Of a stretch of DNA of 53,337 bases, positions 1-8,460 are shown piece by piece. Below the pieces are notes generated by a model. It did no database searches. It worked only from the letters and a program-made list of their open reading frames with translations, and was not told the origin of the DNA. The position numbers were made by a program, and so were the translations under genes. Each line of letters starts with the position of its first letter. The stretch's first letter is position 1. Source of the stretch: Cryptomeria japonica. Its lineage: Eukaryota > Streptophyta > Pinopsida > Cupressales > Cupressaceae. Location: the NCBI RefSeq assembly GCF_030272615.1, contig NW_026729336.1, forward strand, positions 42,501 through 95,837. Direction: 5' to 3'.

Positions 1-3000
1 AAACGGAAGAGGCTGCAGGGCCGCCTCGGAATGGTCCAAGCATCGGATGCGATTGGGACGACTACCAGTGCCAACCCCTTATCCCGCGATGCGTCCGATA
101 CACAGATAGTTCCAAGGCGGCCGAGGAGCCTCACCGCATATCAATCGGGGTGCGAGGCGAGGGATGGGGCGGGAAGGCCCCAACGGCTAGACGGAAGAGG
201 CTTCAGGGCCACCTCGAAATGGTCCAAGCATCGGACGCGCTTGGGGCGACTGCCAGTGCCAACCCCTTATCCCGCGATGCGTCCGATACACAGATGGTTC
301 CAAGGCGGCCGAGGAGCCTCACCGCATAGCAATCGGGGGTGCGAGGCGAGGGATGGGGCGGGAAGGCCCCAACGGCTAGACGGAAGAGGCTTCAGGGCCG
401 CCTAGGAATGGTCCAAGCATCGGACACGCTTGGGGCGACTACCAGTGACAGCCCCCTATCCCGCGATGCGTCCGATACGAAGATGGTTCCAAGGCGGCCG
501 AGGAGCCTCACCGCATAGCAATCGGGGTGCGAGGTGGGGGATGCGGCGAGATGGCCCCAACGGCTAGACGGAAGAGGCCACAGGGCCGCGTCGGAATAGT
601 CCAAGCATCGGACGCGCTTGGGGCGACTACCAGTGACAACCCCTTATCCCGCGATGCGTCCGATACGAAGATAGTTCCAAGGCGGCCGAGGAGCCTCACC
701 GCATAGCAATCGGGGTGCGAGGTGGGGGATGCGGCGAGATGGCCCCAACGGCTAGACGGAAGAGGCTGCAGGGCCGCCTCGGAATAGTCCAAGCATCGGA
801 CGCGCTTGGGGCCACTACCAGTGACAACCCCTTATCCCGCAATGCGTCCGATACGAAGATAGTTCCAAGGCGGCCGAAGAGCCTCACCGCATAGCAATCG
901 GGGTGCGAGGTGGGGGATGCGGCGAGATGGCCCCAACGGCTAGACGGAAGAGGCCACAGGGCCGCCTCGGAATAGTCCAAGCATCGGACGCGCTTGGGGC
1001 GACTACCAGTGACAACCCCTTATCCCGCGATGCGTCCGATACGAAGATAGTTCCCAGGCGGCCGAGGAGCCTCACCGCATAGCAATCGGGGTGCGAGGCG
1101 AGGGATGCGGCGAGATGGCCCCAAAGGCTAGACGGAAGAGGCTGCAGGGCTGCCTCGGAATAGTCCAAGCATCGGACGCGCTTGGGGCGACTACCACTGC
1201 CAACCCCTTATCCCGCGATGCGTTCGATACACAGATAGTTCCGAGGCGGCCGAGGAGGTGGGGGATGCAGCGAGATGGCCCCAACGGCTAGACGGAAGAG
1301 GCTGCAGGGCCGCCTCGGAATAGTCCAAGCATCGGACGCGCTTGGGGCGACTACCAGTGACAACCCCTTATCCCGCGATGCGTCCGATACACAGATAGTT
1401 CCGAGGCGGCCAAGGAGCCTCACCGCATAGCAATCGTGGTGCGAGGTGGGGGATGCGGCGAGATGGCCCCAACGGCTAGACGGAAGAGGCTGCAGGGCCG
1501 CCTCGGAATGGTCCAAGCATCGGATGCGCTTGGGGCGACTACCACTGCCAACCCCTTATCCCGCGATGCGTCCGATACACAGATAGTTCCAAGGCGGCCG
1601 AGGAGCCTCACAGCATAGCAATCAGGGTGCGAGGCGAGGGATGCGGCGAGAAAGCCCCAACGGCTAGAGGGAAGAGGCTTCAGGTCCGCCTCGGAATGGT
1701 CCAAGCATCGGACGCGCTTGGGGCGACTACCAGTGACAACCCCTTATCCCGCGACGCGTCCGATACACAGATAGTTCCAAGGCGGCCGAGGAGCCTCACC
1801 GCATAGCAATCGGGGTGCGAGGCGAGGGATGCGGCGAGAAGGACCCAACGGCTACACGGAAGAGGCTTCGGGGCCGCCTCGGAATGGTCCAAGCATCGGA
1901 CGCGCTTGGGGCGACTACCAGTGACAACCCCTTATCCCGCGACGCGTCCGATACACAGATAGTTCCAAGGCGGCCGAGGAGCCTCACCGCATAGCAATCG
2001 GGGTGCGAGGCGAGGGATGCGGCGAGAAGGACCCAACGGCTACACGGAAGAGGCTTCGGGGCCGCCTCGGAATGGTCCAAGCATCGGACGCGCTTGGGGC
2101 GACTACCAGTGACAACCCCTTATCCCGCGACGCGTCCGATACACAGATAGTTCCAAGGCGGCCGAGGAGCCTCACCGCATAGCAATCGGGGTGCGAGGCG
2201 AGGGATGCGGCGAGAAGGACCCAACGGCTAGACGGAAGAGGCTTCGGGTCCGCCTCGGAATGGTCCAAGCATCGGACGCGCTTGGGGCGACTACCAGTGA
2301 CAACCCCTTATCCCGCGACGCGTCCGATACACAGATAGTTCCAAGGCGGCCGAGGAGCCTCACCGCATAGCAATCGGGGTGCGAGGCGAGGGATGCGGCG
2401 AGAAGGACCCAACGGCTAGACGGAAGAGGCTTCGGGTCCGCCTCGGAATGGTCCAAGCATCGGACGCGCTTGGGGCGACTACCAGTGACAACCCCTTATC
2501 CCGCGACGCGTCCGATACACAGATAGTTCCGAGGCGGCCGAGGAGCCTCACCGCATAGCAATCGGGGTGCGAGGCGAAGGATGCGGCGAGAAGGACCCAA
2601 CGGCTAGACGGAAGAGGCTTCGGGTCCGCCTCGGAATGGTCTAAGCATCGGACGCGCTTGGGGCGACTACCAGTGACAACCCCTTATCCCGCGACGCGTC
2701 CGATACACAGATAGTTCCAAGGCGGCCGAGGAGCCTCACCGCATAGCAATCGGGGTGCGAGGCGAGGGATGCGGCGAGAAGGACCCAACGGCTAGACGGA
2801 AGAGGCTTCAGGGCCGCCTCGGAATGGTCCAAGCATCGAACGCGCTTGGGGCGACTACCAGTGACAACCCCTTATCCCGCGACGCGTCCGATACACAGAT
2901 AGTTCCGAGGCGGCCGAGGAGCCTCACCGCATAGCAATCGGGGTGCGAGGCGAGGGATGCGGCGAGAAGGACCCAACGGCTAGACGGAAGAGGCTTCAGG

Positions 3001-3690
3001 GCCGCCTCGGAATGGTCCAAGCATCGGACGCGCTTGGGGCGACTACCAGTGACAACCCCTTATCCCGCGACGCGTCCGATACACAGATAGTTCCGAGGCG
3101 GCCGAGGAGCCTCACCGCATAGCAATCGGGGTGCGAGGCGAGGGATGCGGCGAGAAGGACCCAACGGCTAGACGGAAGAGGCTTCAGGGCCGCCTCGGAA
3201 TGGTCCAAGCATCGGACGCGCTTGGGGCGACTACCAATGACAACCCCTTATCCCGCGACGCGTCCGATACACAGATAGTTCCGAGGCGGCCGAGGAGCCT
3301 CACCGCATAGCAATCGGGGTGCGAGGCGAGGGATGCGGCGAGAAGGACCCAACGGCTAGACGGAAGAGGCTTCAGGGCCGCCTCGGAATGGTCCAAGCAT
3401 CGGACGCGCTTGGGGCGACTACCAGTGACAACCCCTTATCCCGCGACGCGTCCGATACACAGATAGTTCCGAGGCGGCCGAGGAGCCTCACCGCATAGCA
3501 ATCGGGGTGCGAGGCGAGGGATGCGGCGAGAAGGACCCAACGGCTAGACGGAAGAGGCTTCAGGGCCGCCTCGGAATGGTCCAAGCATCGGACGCGCTTG
3601 GGGCGACTACCGTTGCCAACCCCTTATCCCGCGATGCGTCTGATACACAGATAGTTCCGAGGCGGCCGAGGAGCCTCACCGCATAGCAAT
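1..3690. repeat. 188-bp tandem repeat array (about 20 copies); candidate 5' external transcribed spacer of 35S rDNA
   Basis: The landmark TGGGGCGACTACCA recurs at 431, 619, 807, 995, 1183, 1343, 1531, 1719 and every 188 bp to 3599, with earlier copies near 54 and 242. The 242-431 step is 189 bp because of one extra G. The 1183-1343 step is 160 bp because 28 bp are missing near 1256. Copies differ by a few substitutions and fall into blocks: copies at about 430-1080 read GATACGAAGATAG, most others GATACACAGATAG, and copies from about 1740 carry GACGCGTCC and AGAAGGACCC. The array starts inside a copy at the window edge and decays after 3690. Every open frame here follows the 188-bp period and looks spurious. 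The role as transcribed spacer of a minus-strand 35S unit is inferred from its position downstream of the promoter-like motifs; an ordinary satellite is the alternative. Confidence 0.9.
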
Positions 3691-4055
3691 CGGGTTGCGA
3701 GGCAGATTATTGGGAAGGGAACCCCCTGGGATGCGGCTCAAGCAGTGCCCAAAGGGACTGGAATGCGGAATCACATCGAGAGACCCAAATGCTATACGAG
3801 GGCTCAAATCGAATTATCGATTTGGCCACGACATGGACGCATCGGAACGACTACCTTTGCCGAACCACTCGCAATTGCATCCATACCGAAACCAATAGAC
3901 ATTTCCGTTAGAGCCCTCGCATAGCATTCGGGAATCTCGCATGCCCCTCTAAATCGACCAATGCTGGCGCTCAATGAAAATCCGAGCGCTACCACCGTTC
4001 GAGCGCCAGCATTGGTCGAGTTAGAGGGGCACGGGGGAGAATGCTCCAGTCAACA
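3691..4055. other. Transition segment between the 188-bp array and promoter module 1
   Basis: This is low-copy sequence with no gene. It keeps faint traces of the 188-bp repeat: GACCCAAATGCTATACGAGG at about 3782, CGACTACCTTTGCCGAACCA at about 3848 and GCATAGCATTCGGGA at about 3919. These match the order of elements in the 188-bp unit (CCCCAACGGCTAGACGG, CGACTACCAGTGCCAACCCC, GCATAGCAATCGGGG). Its right part holds the strongest inverted repeat of the window, described separately. If transcription runs leftward from about 4060, this segment is the first part of the transcript. Confidence 0.6.
3940..4033. repeat. Inverted repeat 1 (33-nt arms, 28-nt loop) beside promoter-like motif 1
   Basis: Arm 3940-3972 and arm 4001-4033 are reverse complements over 33 nt with two mismatches, around a 28-nt loop at 3973-4000. 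The arms share CCAATGCTGGCGCTC and its complement GAGCGCCAGCATTGG. The right arm ends 23 bp from the promoter-like motif at 4056-4070. Equivalent but diverged inverted repeats sit at the same distance from motifs 2 and 3. The DNA could extrude a cruciform, and an RNA read leftward would start with a long hairpin. The pairing is read from the sequence; the function is unknown. Confidence 0.85.
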
Positions 4056-4070
4056 CCTCCCCTATATAAG
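4056..4070 (-). promoter_or_regulatory. Pol I-like core promoter motif 1 (candidate 35S gene promoter)
   Basis: The minus strand reads CTTATATAGGGGAGG, preceded by GGACAAATAA. Plant RNA polymerase I start sites share TATATA followed by A or G and a run of G, and this motif fits. It is the leftmost of thirteen copies, so it is nearest the presumed transcribed spacer and is the best candidate for the gene promoter; the others would be spacer promoters. Alternative: on the plus strand TATATAAG is also a good Pol II TATA box. The tandem context and the absence of any gene to its right favour Pol I. Confidence 0.55.
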
Positions 4071-4424
4071 TTATTTGTCCGATTCTCGCACAACCGTAGT
4101 CTGCCTCGTCGAATCAAACAACGGTCCCAGATTCCGACTTCCGTTCCGTAGAGACCCAAAAGCTAGATGGAGGCTCGCAAGAAAGAGAGTCGGCGCATAG
4201 CAATCGGGTTTCTCGAACGTTTAGGGACCGAGCTCACTTGCGGATAGGGCAAAATCCGCCAAGCAACCCAAAAGCTAGACGGGGGCTCGAATCGAATCGC
4301 CTAGGCGGCCACAACAACGACGTGTTGGATCGACTACCAGTGCCAAACCATTCAGCAAGACTAGTCTGTGTCGAGGCCGGATAGAGATTCTCAGAGAGCG
4401 CCCGCATAGCATTTAGGAGACCTG

Positions 4425-4523
4425 CCGCGTCCCTCACACTCGACAAATGGTGGTGCACGTTTATAAATCCGAGCGATCCCAACCCTTTCAAGCACCAACA
4501 TCGGTCGAGATAGAGGGGCACGG
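4425..4523. repeat. Inverted repeat 2 (35-nt arms) beside promoter-like motif 2
   Basis: Arm 4425-4459 and arm 4489-4523 pair over about 25 of 35 positions, with further G-U pairs possible in RNA. The best-paired blocks are CTCGAC with GTCGAG and GGTGC with GCACC. The right arm ends 23 bp before motif 2, the same distance as in module 1, although the arm sequence differs. This suggests that the structure, or at least the spacing, has been kept. Confidence 0.65.
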
Positions 4524-4545
4524 AGGGGGCTGCGTGAGACAACAC

Positions 4546-4560
4546 AGTCCCCTATATAAG
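4546..4560 (-). promoter_or_regulatory. Pol I-like core promoter motif 2
   Basis: The minus strand reads CTTATATAGGGGACT, preceded by GGACAAATAA as in motif 1. It differs from motif 1 only in the last bases after GGGGA. It lies in module 2, 490 bp to the right of motif 1. It is a likely spacer-promoter duplicate. Confidence 0.5.
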
Positions 4561-4865
4561 TTATTTGTCCGATTCTCACACATCCGAAGAATGGTCATCA
4601 AATCGGACAACAGCCCAAACTTCCGACTTCCGTCCCAGAAAGCCCAAGAGCTATCTAAAACGTTCATGGCCGGAACTCGATCGCGGCTATACCAGTCCGC
4701 CAAGCAACCCAAAAGCTAGATTGGAGCTCTAGTCGAATCACCTCTGTGGCCATTGCAAGGACGTGTTGGAGCGACTACCATTGCCGAACCATTCCGCAGG
4801 TCGAGTCCATACCAAGGCCGCATAGAGATTCACGATGAGCTCCTGCATAGCAATCAGGAGACTTG

Positions 4866-4963
4866 CCGTGTCCATCACAATCGATAAATCCTGGTGCAAG
4901 ATTTTTGCATCCGAGCGCTCCAACCAGTCGAGCACCAGCATCAATCGACATAAACGGGCACGG
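4866..4963. repeat. Inverted repeat 3 (34-nt arms) beside promoter-like motif 3
   Basis: Arm 4866-4899 and arm 4930-4963 pair best at the ends (CCGTG with CACGG, CTGGTGC with GCACCAG) and in the middle (TCGAT with ATCGA), with mismatches between. The right arm ends 24 bp before motif 3. Compared with repeat 1, the loop-proximal stem has changed on both arms (GGCGCTC/GAGCGCC against CTGGTGC/GCACCAG), which is a compensatory pattern. Confidence 0.65.
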
Positions 4964-4986
4964 GGGGAGGATGCTCGAGAACACTA

Positions 4987-5001
4987 CCTCCCCTATATAA
5001 G
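4987..5001 (-). promoter_or_regulatory. Pol I-like core promoter motif 3
   Basis: The minus strand reads CTTATATAGGGGAGG preceded by GGACAAATAA, identical in the core to motif 1. It is the last copy with the AA sequence just before CTTATATA and the last with a neighbouring inverted repeat. Motifs 4-13 read GGACAAATAGC or CAGACAAATAGC before the TATA. Confidence 0.5.
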
Positions 5002-5434
5002 TTATTTGTCCGATTCTCAAGCAGCCGAAGTCTGGTCATCGAATCGGGTCAAAGACCACAACTTCCGACTTTACCCACAATGCAAGTCATCGAATCGAAC
5101 ATCGGCCCCCGAGTCGGACTCCATGCGTATGTCAGGTCATCGGACCCAAATTCCGCCTTCCTGCGCATGGCGGGCCATCAATATCAACTCGGTCATCGGA
5201 CCCAAACTCCGCCTTTTTGCGTATGGCACGCCTTCAAATCGGTCATCGGACCCAAATTCCGCCTTCCTGTGCATGGCGGGCCATCAACATCAACTCGGTC
5301 ATCGGACCCAAATTCCGCCTTTCTGCGCATGGCACGCCATCAACTCGGTCATCGGACCCAAATTCCGCCTTCCTGCGCATGGCAGGTCATCGGACACAAA
5401 TTCAGACCTCGCCAATATGCCTACGTATCGAATC
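5002..5434. repeat. Short direct repeats of GGTCATCGGACCCAAATTCC
   Basis: From about 5130 the phrase GGTCATCGGACCCAAATTCC, followed by GCCTTCCTGCGCATGGC, recurs irregularly about every 40-80 bp (near 5136, 5199, 5240, 5297, 5346 and 5386). The same phrase is part of the 311-bp repeats to the right, so this looks like a local expansion of that piece. No gene is seen. Confidence 0.75.
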
Positions 5435-5531
5435 GGTCATCGGACCCAACTTCCGACTTCATCCATACTGTAGGGTCTTTGAGGTTGGCGCGGTGCGCTC
5501 AACCCAGGGAGTCGACCCATCGAAGCATACA

Positions 5532-5546
5532 CCTCCCCTATATAAG
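5532..5546 (-). promoter_or_regulatory. Pol I-like core promoter motif 4
   Basis: The minus strand reads CTTATATAGGGGAGG preceded by GGACAAATAG. It is the first 311-bp-type copy. No inverted repeat like those at motifs 1-3 lies to its left, where the 311-bp core GGGAGTCGACCCATCGAAGC is found instead. Confidence 0.45.
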
Positions 5547-5842
5547 CTATTTGTCCGATTCCCACACCTGTGTAGTTTGCACCTCTGACCAGGACATCGA
5601 CCCCAACTTCCGAACTCGACTGCAACGACGGCACCAGCGCCTTGGTGCGCACCTTGCGACGCACAGTCCCAACATTCGCCTTCCTGCACATGGCAGGTCA
5701 TCGGACCCAAATTCCGACCTCGCGAGTATGCCTACATATCGAATCGGTCATCGGACCCAACTTCCGACTTCATCCATACCGTAGGGTCTTTGAGGTTGGC
5801 GCGGTGCGCTCAACCCGGGGAGTCGACCCAACGAAGCATACA

Positions 5843-5857
5843 CCTCCCCTATATAAG
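5843..5857 (-). promoter_or_regulatory. Pol I-like core promoter motif 5
   Basis: The motif CTTATATAGGGGAGG is on the minus strand, exactly 311 bp right of motif 4 and with the same flanks. It is a candidate spacer promoter. Confidence 0.45.
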
Positions 5858-6153
5858 CTATTTGTCCGATTCCCACACCTGTGTAGTTTGCACCTCCGAT
5901 CAAGACATCGACCCCAACTTCCGAACTCGCCTCCAACGACCGAACCAGCGCCTTGGTGCGCACCTTGCAACGCACAGTGCCAACATTCGCCTTCCTGCAC
6001 GTGGCAGGTCATCGGACCCAAATTCCGACCTCGCGAGTATGCCTACATATCGAATCGGTCATCGGACCCAACTTCCGACTTCATCCATACCGTAGGGTCT
6101 TTGAGGTTGGCGCGGTGCGCTCAACCCGGGGAGTCGACCCAACGAAGCATACA

Positions 6154-6168
6154 CCTCCCCTATATAAG
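6154..6168 (-). promoter_or_regulatory. Pol I-like core promoter motif 6
   Basis: The motif CTTATATAGGGGAGG is on the minus strand, exactly 311 bp right of motif 5 and with the same flanks. It is a candidate spacer promoter. Confidence 0.45.
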
Positions 6169-6464
6169 CTATTTGTCCGATTCCCACACCTGTGTAGCTT
6201 GCACCTCCGATCAGGACATCGACCCCAACTTCCGAACTCGACTAAAAAGACCGCACCAGCGCCTTGGTGTGCACCTTGCAACGCACAGTGTCAACATTCG
6301 CCTTCCTGCACATGGCAGGTCATCGGACCCAAATTCCGACCTCATGAGCATACCTACTAATCGAATTGGTCATCGGACCCAACTTCCGACTTCATCCATA
6401 CCGTAGGGTCTTTGAGGTTGGCGCGGTGCGCTCAACCTGGGGAGTCGACCCATCGAAGCATACA

Positions 6465-6479
6465 CCTCCCCTATATAAG
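6465..6479 (-). promoter_or_regulatory. Pol I-like core promoter motif 7
   Basis: The motif CTTATATAGGGGAGG is on the minus strand, 311 bp right of motif 6. It is the last copy before the minisatellite; the next copy is 869 bp further right. Confidence 0.45.
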
Positions 6480-6584
6480 CTATTTGTCCGATTCCGACAC
6501 CTGTGTAGTTTGCACCTCCGCTCAGGACATCGACCCCAACTTCCGAACTCGCCTGCAACGACCGAACCAGCGCCTTGGTGCGCA

Positions 6585-7215
6585 CCAAAAGTGCGCACTT
6601 TTGGAGGGCACTTTTGTGCGCTCCAAAGGTGCGCACTTTTGGAGGGCACTTTTCTGCGCTCCAAAGGTGCGCACTTTTGGAGGGCACTTTTTGGAGGGCA
6701 CTTTTCTGCGCTCCAAAGGTGCGCACTTTTGGAGGGCACTTTTTGGAGGGCACTTTTCTGCGCTCCAAAGGTGCGCACTTTTGGAGGGCACTTTTTGGAG
6801 GGCACTTTTCTGCGCTCCAAAGGTGCGCACTTTTGGAGGGCACTTTTTGGAGGGCACTTTTCTGCGCTCCAAAGGTGCGCACTTTTGGAGGGCACTTTTT
6901 GGAGGGCACTTTTCTGCGCTCCAAAGGTGCGCACTTTTGGAGGGCACTTTTCTGCGCTCCAAAGGTGCGCACTTTTGGAGGGCACTTTTTGGAGGGCACT
7001 TTTCTGCGCTCCAAAGGTGCGCACTTTTGGAGGGCACTTTTTGGAGGGCACTTTTCTGCGCTCCAAAGGTGCGCACTTTTGGAGGGCACTTTTTGGAGGG
7101 CACTTTTCTGCGCTCCAAAGGTGCGCACTTTTGGAGGGCACTTTTGTGCACTCCAAAGGTGCGCACTTTTGGAGGGCACTTTTCCTGTGCTCCAAAGGTG
7201 CACACCTAGGTGAGC
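6585..7215. repeat. 38/52-bp minisatellite, GTGCGCACTTTTGGAGGGCA type
   Basis: The short unit is GTGCGCACTTTTGGAGGGCA followed by CTTTTCTGCGCTCCAAAG (38 bp). The long unit adds a 14-bp duplication of GGAGGGCACTTTTT (52 bp). Starts at 6667, 6719, 6771 and 6823 show the 52-bp step. Copies are nearly perfect, so expansion is recent. The array sits where the 311-bp repeat reads GTGCGCACC, and both units contain the TGCGCAC palindrome core that dominates the 7.9-kb repeats. Long open frames on both strands here arise from the simple repeat and are not genes. Confidence 0.92.
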
Positions 7216-7333
7216 ACCTTCGACCACACCTTGTAGCACACCAAACTCTGACTTTCGACTTCATCCGCAATGCAGGGTCTTTGAGGTTGGCGCAATGCGC
7301 ACAACCAGGGGAGTCGACCCATCAAACCCAACA

Positions 7334-7348
7334 CCTCCCCTATATAAG
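7334..7348 (-). promoter_or_regulatory. Pol I-like core promoter motif 8
   Basis: CTTATATAGGGGAGG is on the minus strand. Its upstream flank reads CAGACAAATAG, where motifs 1-7 have CGGACAAATA. It is the first copy in the 157-bp series. Confidence 0.42.
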
Positions 7349-7490
7349 CTATTTGTCTGATTCTCATACATGCGTAGCCTGCAGGAGCAATTAGGACATC
7401 GACCCCAACTTTCGGCTTCTAAACGAAAACAAGGTCTTTGAGGTTGGTGTAATGCGAACAACTAGGGGAGTCAACCCATCAAACCCAACA

Positions 7491-7505
7491 CCTCCCCTAT
7501 ATAAG
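7491..7505 (-). promoter_or_regulatory. Pol I-like core promoter motif 9
   Basis: CTTATATAGGGGAGG is on the minus strand, 157 bp right of motif 8 and with the same CAGACAAATAG flank. Confidence 0.42.
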
Positions 7506-7647
7506 CTATTTGTCTGATTCTCATACATGTGTAGTCTACAGGAGCAATTAGGACATCGACCCCAACTTTTGACTTCTTAACGAAAACAAGGTCTTTGAGG
7601 TTGACGTAATGCGCACAACCAGGGGAGTCGACCCATCAAACCCAACA

Positions 7648-7662
7648 CCTCCCCTATATAAG
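7648..7662 (-). promoter_or_regulatory. Pol I-like core promoter motif 10
   Basis: CTTATATAGGGGAGG is on the minus strand, 157 bp right of motif 9. The upstream flank reads CGGACAAATAG. Confidence 0.42.
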
Positions 7663-7804
7663 CTATTTGTCCGATTCTCATACATGTGTAGCCTGCAGGA
7701 GCCATTAGGACATTGACCCCAACTTTTGACTTCTTAACGAAAACAAGGTCTTTGAGGTTGGCGTAATGCGCACAACCAAGGGAGTTGACCCATCAAACCC
7801 AACA

Positions 7805-7819
7805 CCTCCCCTATATAAG
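7805..7819 (-). promoter_or_regulatory. Pol I-like core promoter motif 11
   Basis: CTTATATAGGGGAGG is on the minus strand, 157 bp right of motif 10, with a CAGACAAATAG flank. Confidence 0.42.
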
Positions 7820-8024
7820 CTATTTGTCTGATTCTCATACATGTGTAGCCTGCAACAACGATTAGGACATCCACCCCAACTTCTGAATTCGTCTGCGTTG
7901 ACCGCACCAAAGGTGCACGCCTTGGTGCTCACCAAAATCCGACTTCCGACTTCTTCTGCTATGCGGGGTCTTTGAGGTTGGCGCAGTGCGCACAACCAGG
8001 GGAGTCAACCCACCGAATGCAACA

Positions 8025-8039
8025 CCTCCCCTATATAAG
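8025..8039 (-). promoter_or_regulatory. Pol I-like core promoter motif 12
   Basis: CTTATATAGGGGAGG is on the minus strand, 220 bp right of motif 11 because of the roughly 63-bp GTGCACC-containing insertion. Confidence 0.42.
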
Positions 8040-8181
8040 CTATTTGTCTGATTCTCATACATGCGTAGACTGCAGCAATGATTAGGACATCCACCCCAAC
8101 TTTTGACTTCTTAAACAAGACAGGGTCTTTGAAGTTGGTGCAGTGCACACAACCAGGGGAGTCGACCCATCAAACGCAACA

Positions 8182-8197
8182 CCTCCCCTATATAAAG
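8182..8197 (-). promoter_or_regulatory. Pol I-like core promoter motif 13 (variant with one extra base)
   Basis: The minus strand reads CTTTATATAGGGGAGG, one T more than all other copies. It is the outermost copy, 157 bp right of motif 12. To its right the promoter repeats end and G-rich spacer begins. Confidence 0.38.
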
Positions 8198-8275
8198 CTA
8201 TTTGTCCGATTCTCATACGTGTAGTCTGCAGCAGCGATTAGGACATCGACCCCAACTTCCGAATTCGTTTGCATT

Positions 8276-8460
8276 GACCGCACCAAAGGTGCACGCCTTG
8301 GTGTGCACCCTGGAGTGCACTTTGGTGCTCACCTCGGTGCACACTTTGGTGTGCACCTCGGTGTGCACCAAAGGTGCGCACCTTGGAGCGCACCAAAGGT
8401 GTACACTTTGGAGCGCACCACATAGGGTCTTTGAGAGGTTGGCGCAGTGCGCACACCAAG
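8276..8460. repeat. GTGCACC / GGTGCGCACC-rich spacer
   Basis: The stretch is built of short, imperfect CCAAAGGTGCACGCCTTGGTG and TTGGTGTGCACC units, many of them self-complementary around GTGCAC or GCGCAC. It uses the same vocabulary as the 7.9-kb units and as the insertion at about 7885-7945. It ends in another GGGTCTTTGAG fragment at about 8424, a relic of the promoter repeat core. No gene is seen. Confidence 0.7.

Larger units (their letters stand above)
4071..4560. repeat. Promoter module 2 (about 490 bp, diverged copy of module 1)
   Basis: This module repeats the order of elements seen at 3691-4070: GACCCAAAAGCTAGATGG (4151) and AACCCAAAAGCTAGACGG (4264), GGATCGACTACCAGTGCCAA (about 4328), CGCATAGCATTTAGGAGA (about 4404), an inverted repeat, then the TATATA motif. 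The modules are clearly related but much more diverged from one another than the 188-bp or 7.9-kb repeats. I see no gene. Confidence 0.65.
4561..5001. repeat. Promoter module 3 (about 441 bp)
   Basis: This is the third copy of the module: CAACCCAAAAGCTAGATTGG (about 4704), GGAGCGACTACCATTGCCGA (about 4768), GCATAGCAATCAGGAGAC (4845), an inverted repeat and the TATATA motif. The elements keep the order of modules 1 and 2. No gene is visible. Confidence 0.65.
5435..6590. repeat. 311-bp tandem repeats carrying promoter-like motifs 4-7
   Basis: GGTCATCGGACCCAACTTCC recurs at 5435, 5746, 6057 and 6368, an exact 311-bp period. Each copy holds GGGTCTTTGAGGTTGGCGC, GGGGAGTCGACCCA, one TATATA motif and CCTTGGTGCGCACCTTGC. 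The fourth copy is broken near 6585, within GCGCACC, by the minisatellite at 6585-7215. Copies are highly similar, with a few substitutions each. No gene is present. Confidence 0.9.
7216..8275. repeat. 157-bp tandem repeats carrying promoter-like motifs 8-13
   Basis: The promoter motif recurs at 7339, 7496, 7653, 7810, 8030 and 8187 (TATA-proximal coordinate), giving steps of 157, 157, 157, 220 and 157. The 220-bp step has about 63 bp extra at roughly 7885-7945, containing CCGCACCAAAGGTGCACGCC. Each unit holds GGTCTTTGAGGTTGGCG, AACCAGGGGAGTCGACCCATC, the TATATA motif and AGGACATCGACCCCAACTT. It is the same core as the 311-bp unit without its CATCGGACCC half. No gene is visible. Confidence 0.9.

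Noticed and set aside
31-3584. Repeated frames of 60-124 residues across the 188-bp array, possibly a repeat protein.
   Set aside because: 188 is not a multiple of three, so the frame shifts at each copy and each is closed by stops. No start signal or domain is visible.
6590-7210. GTGCGCACTTTTGGAGGGCA repeats as bound operator sites of a regulator.
   Set aside because: The near-perfect head-to-tail array looks like simple minisatellite expansion; nothing in the sequence points to a regulator.
6366-7394. Frames of 212-342 residues over the 38/52-bp minisatellite.
   Set aside because: Long frames exist on both strands at once and encode only the minisatellite. Neither unit length is a multiple of three.
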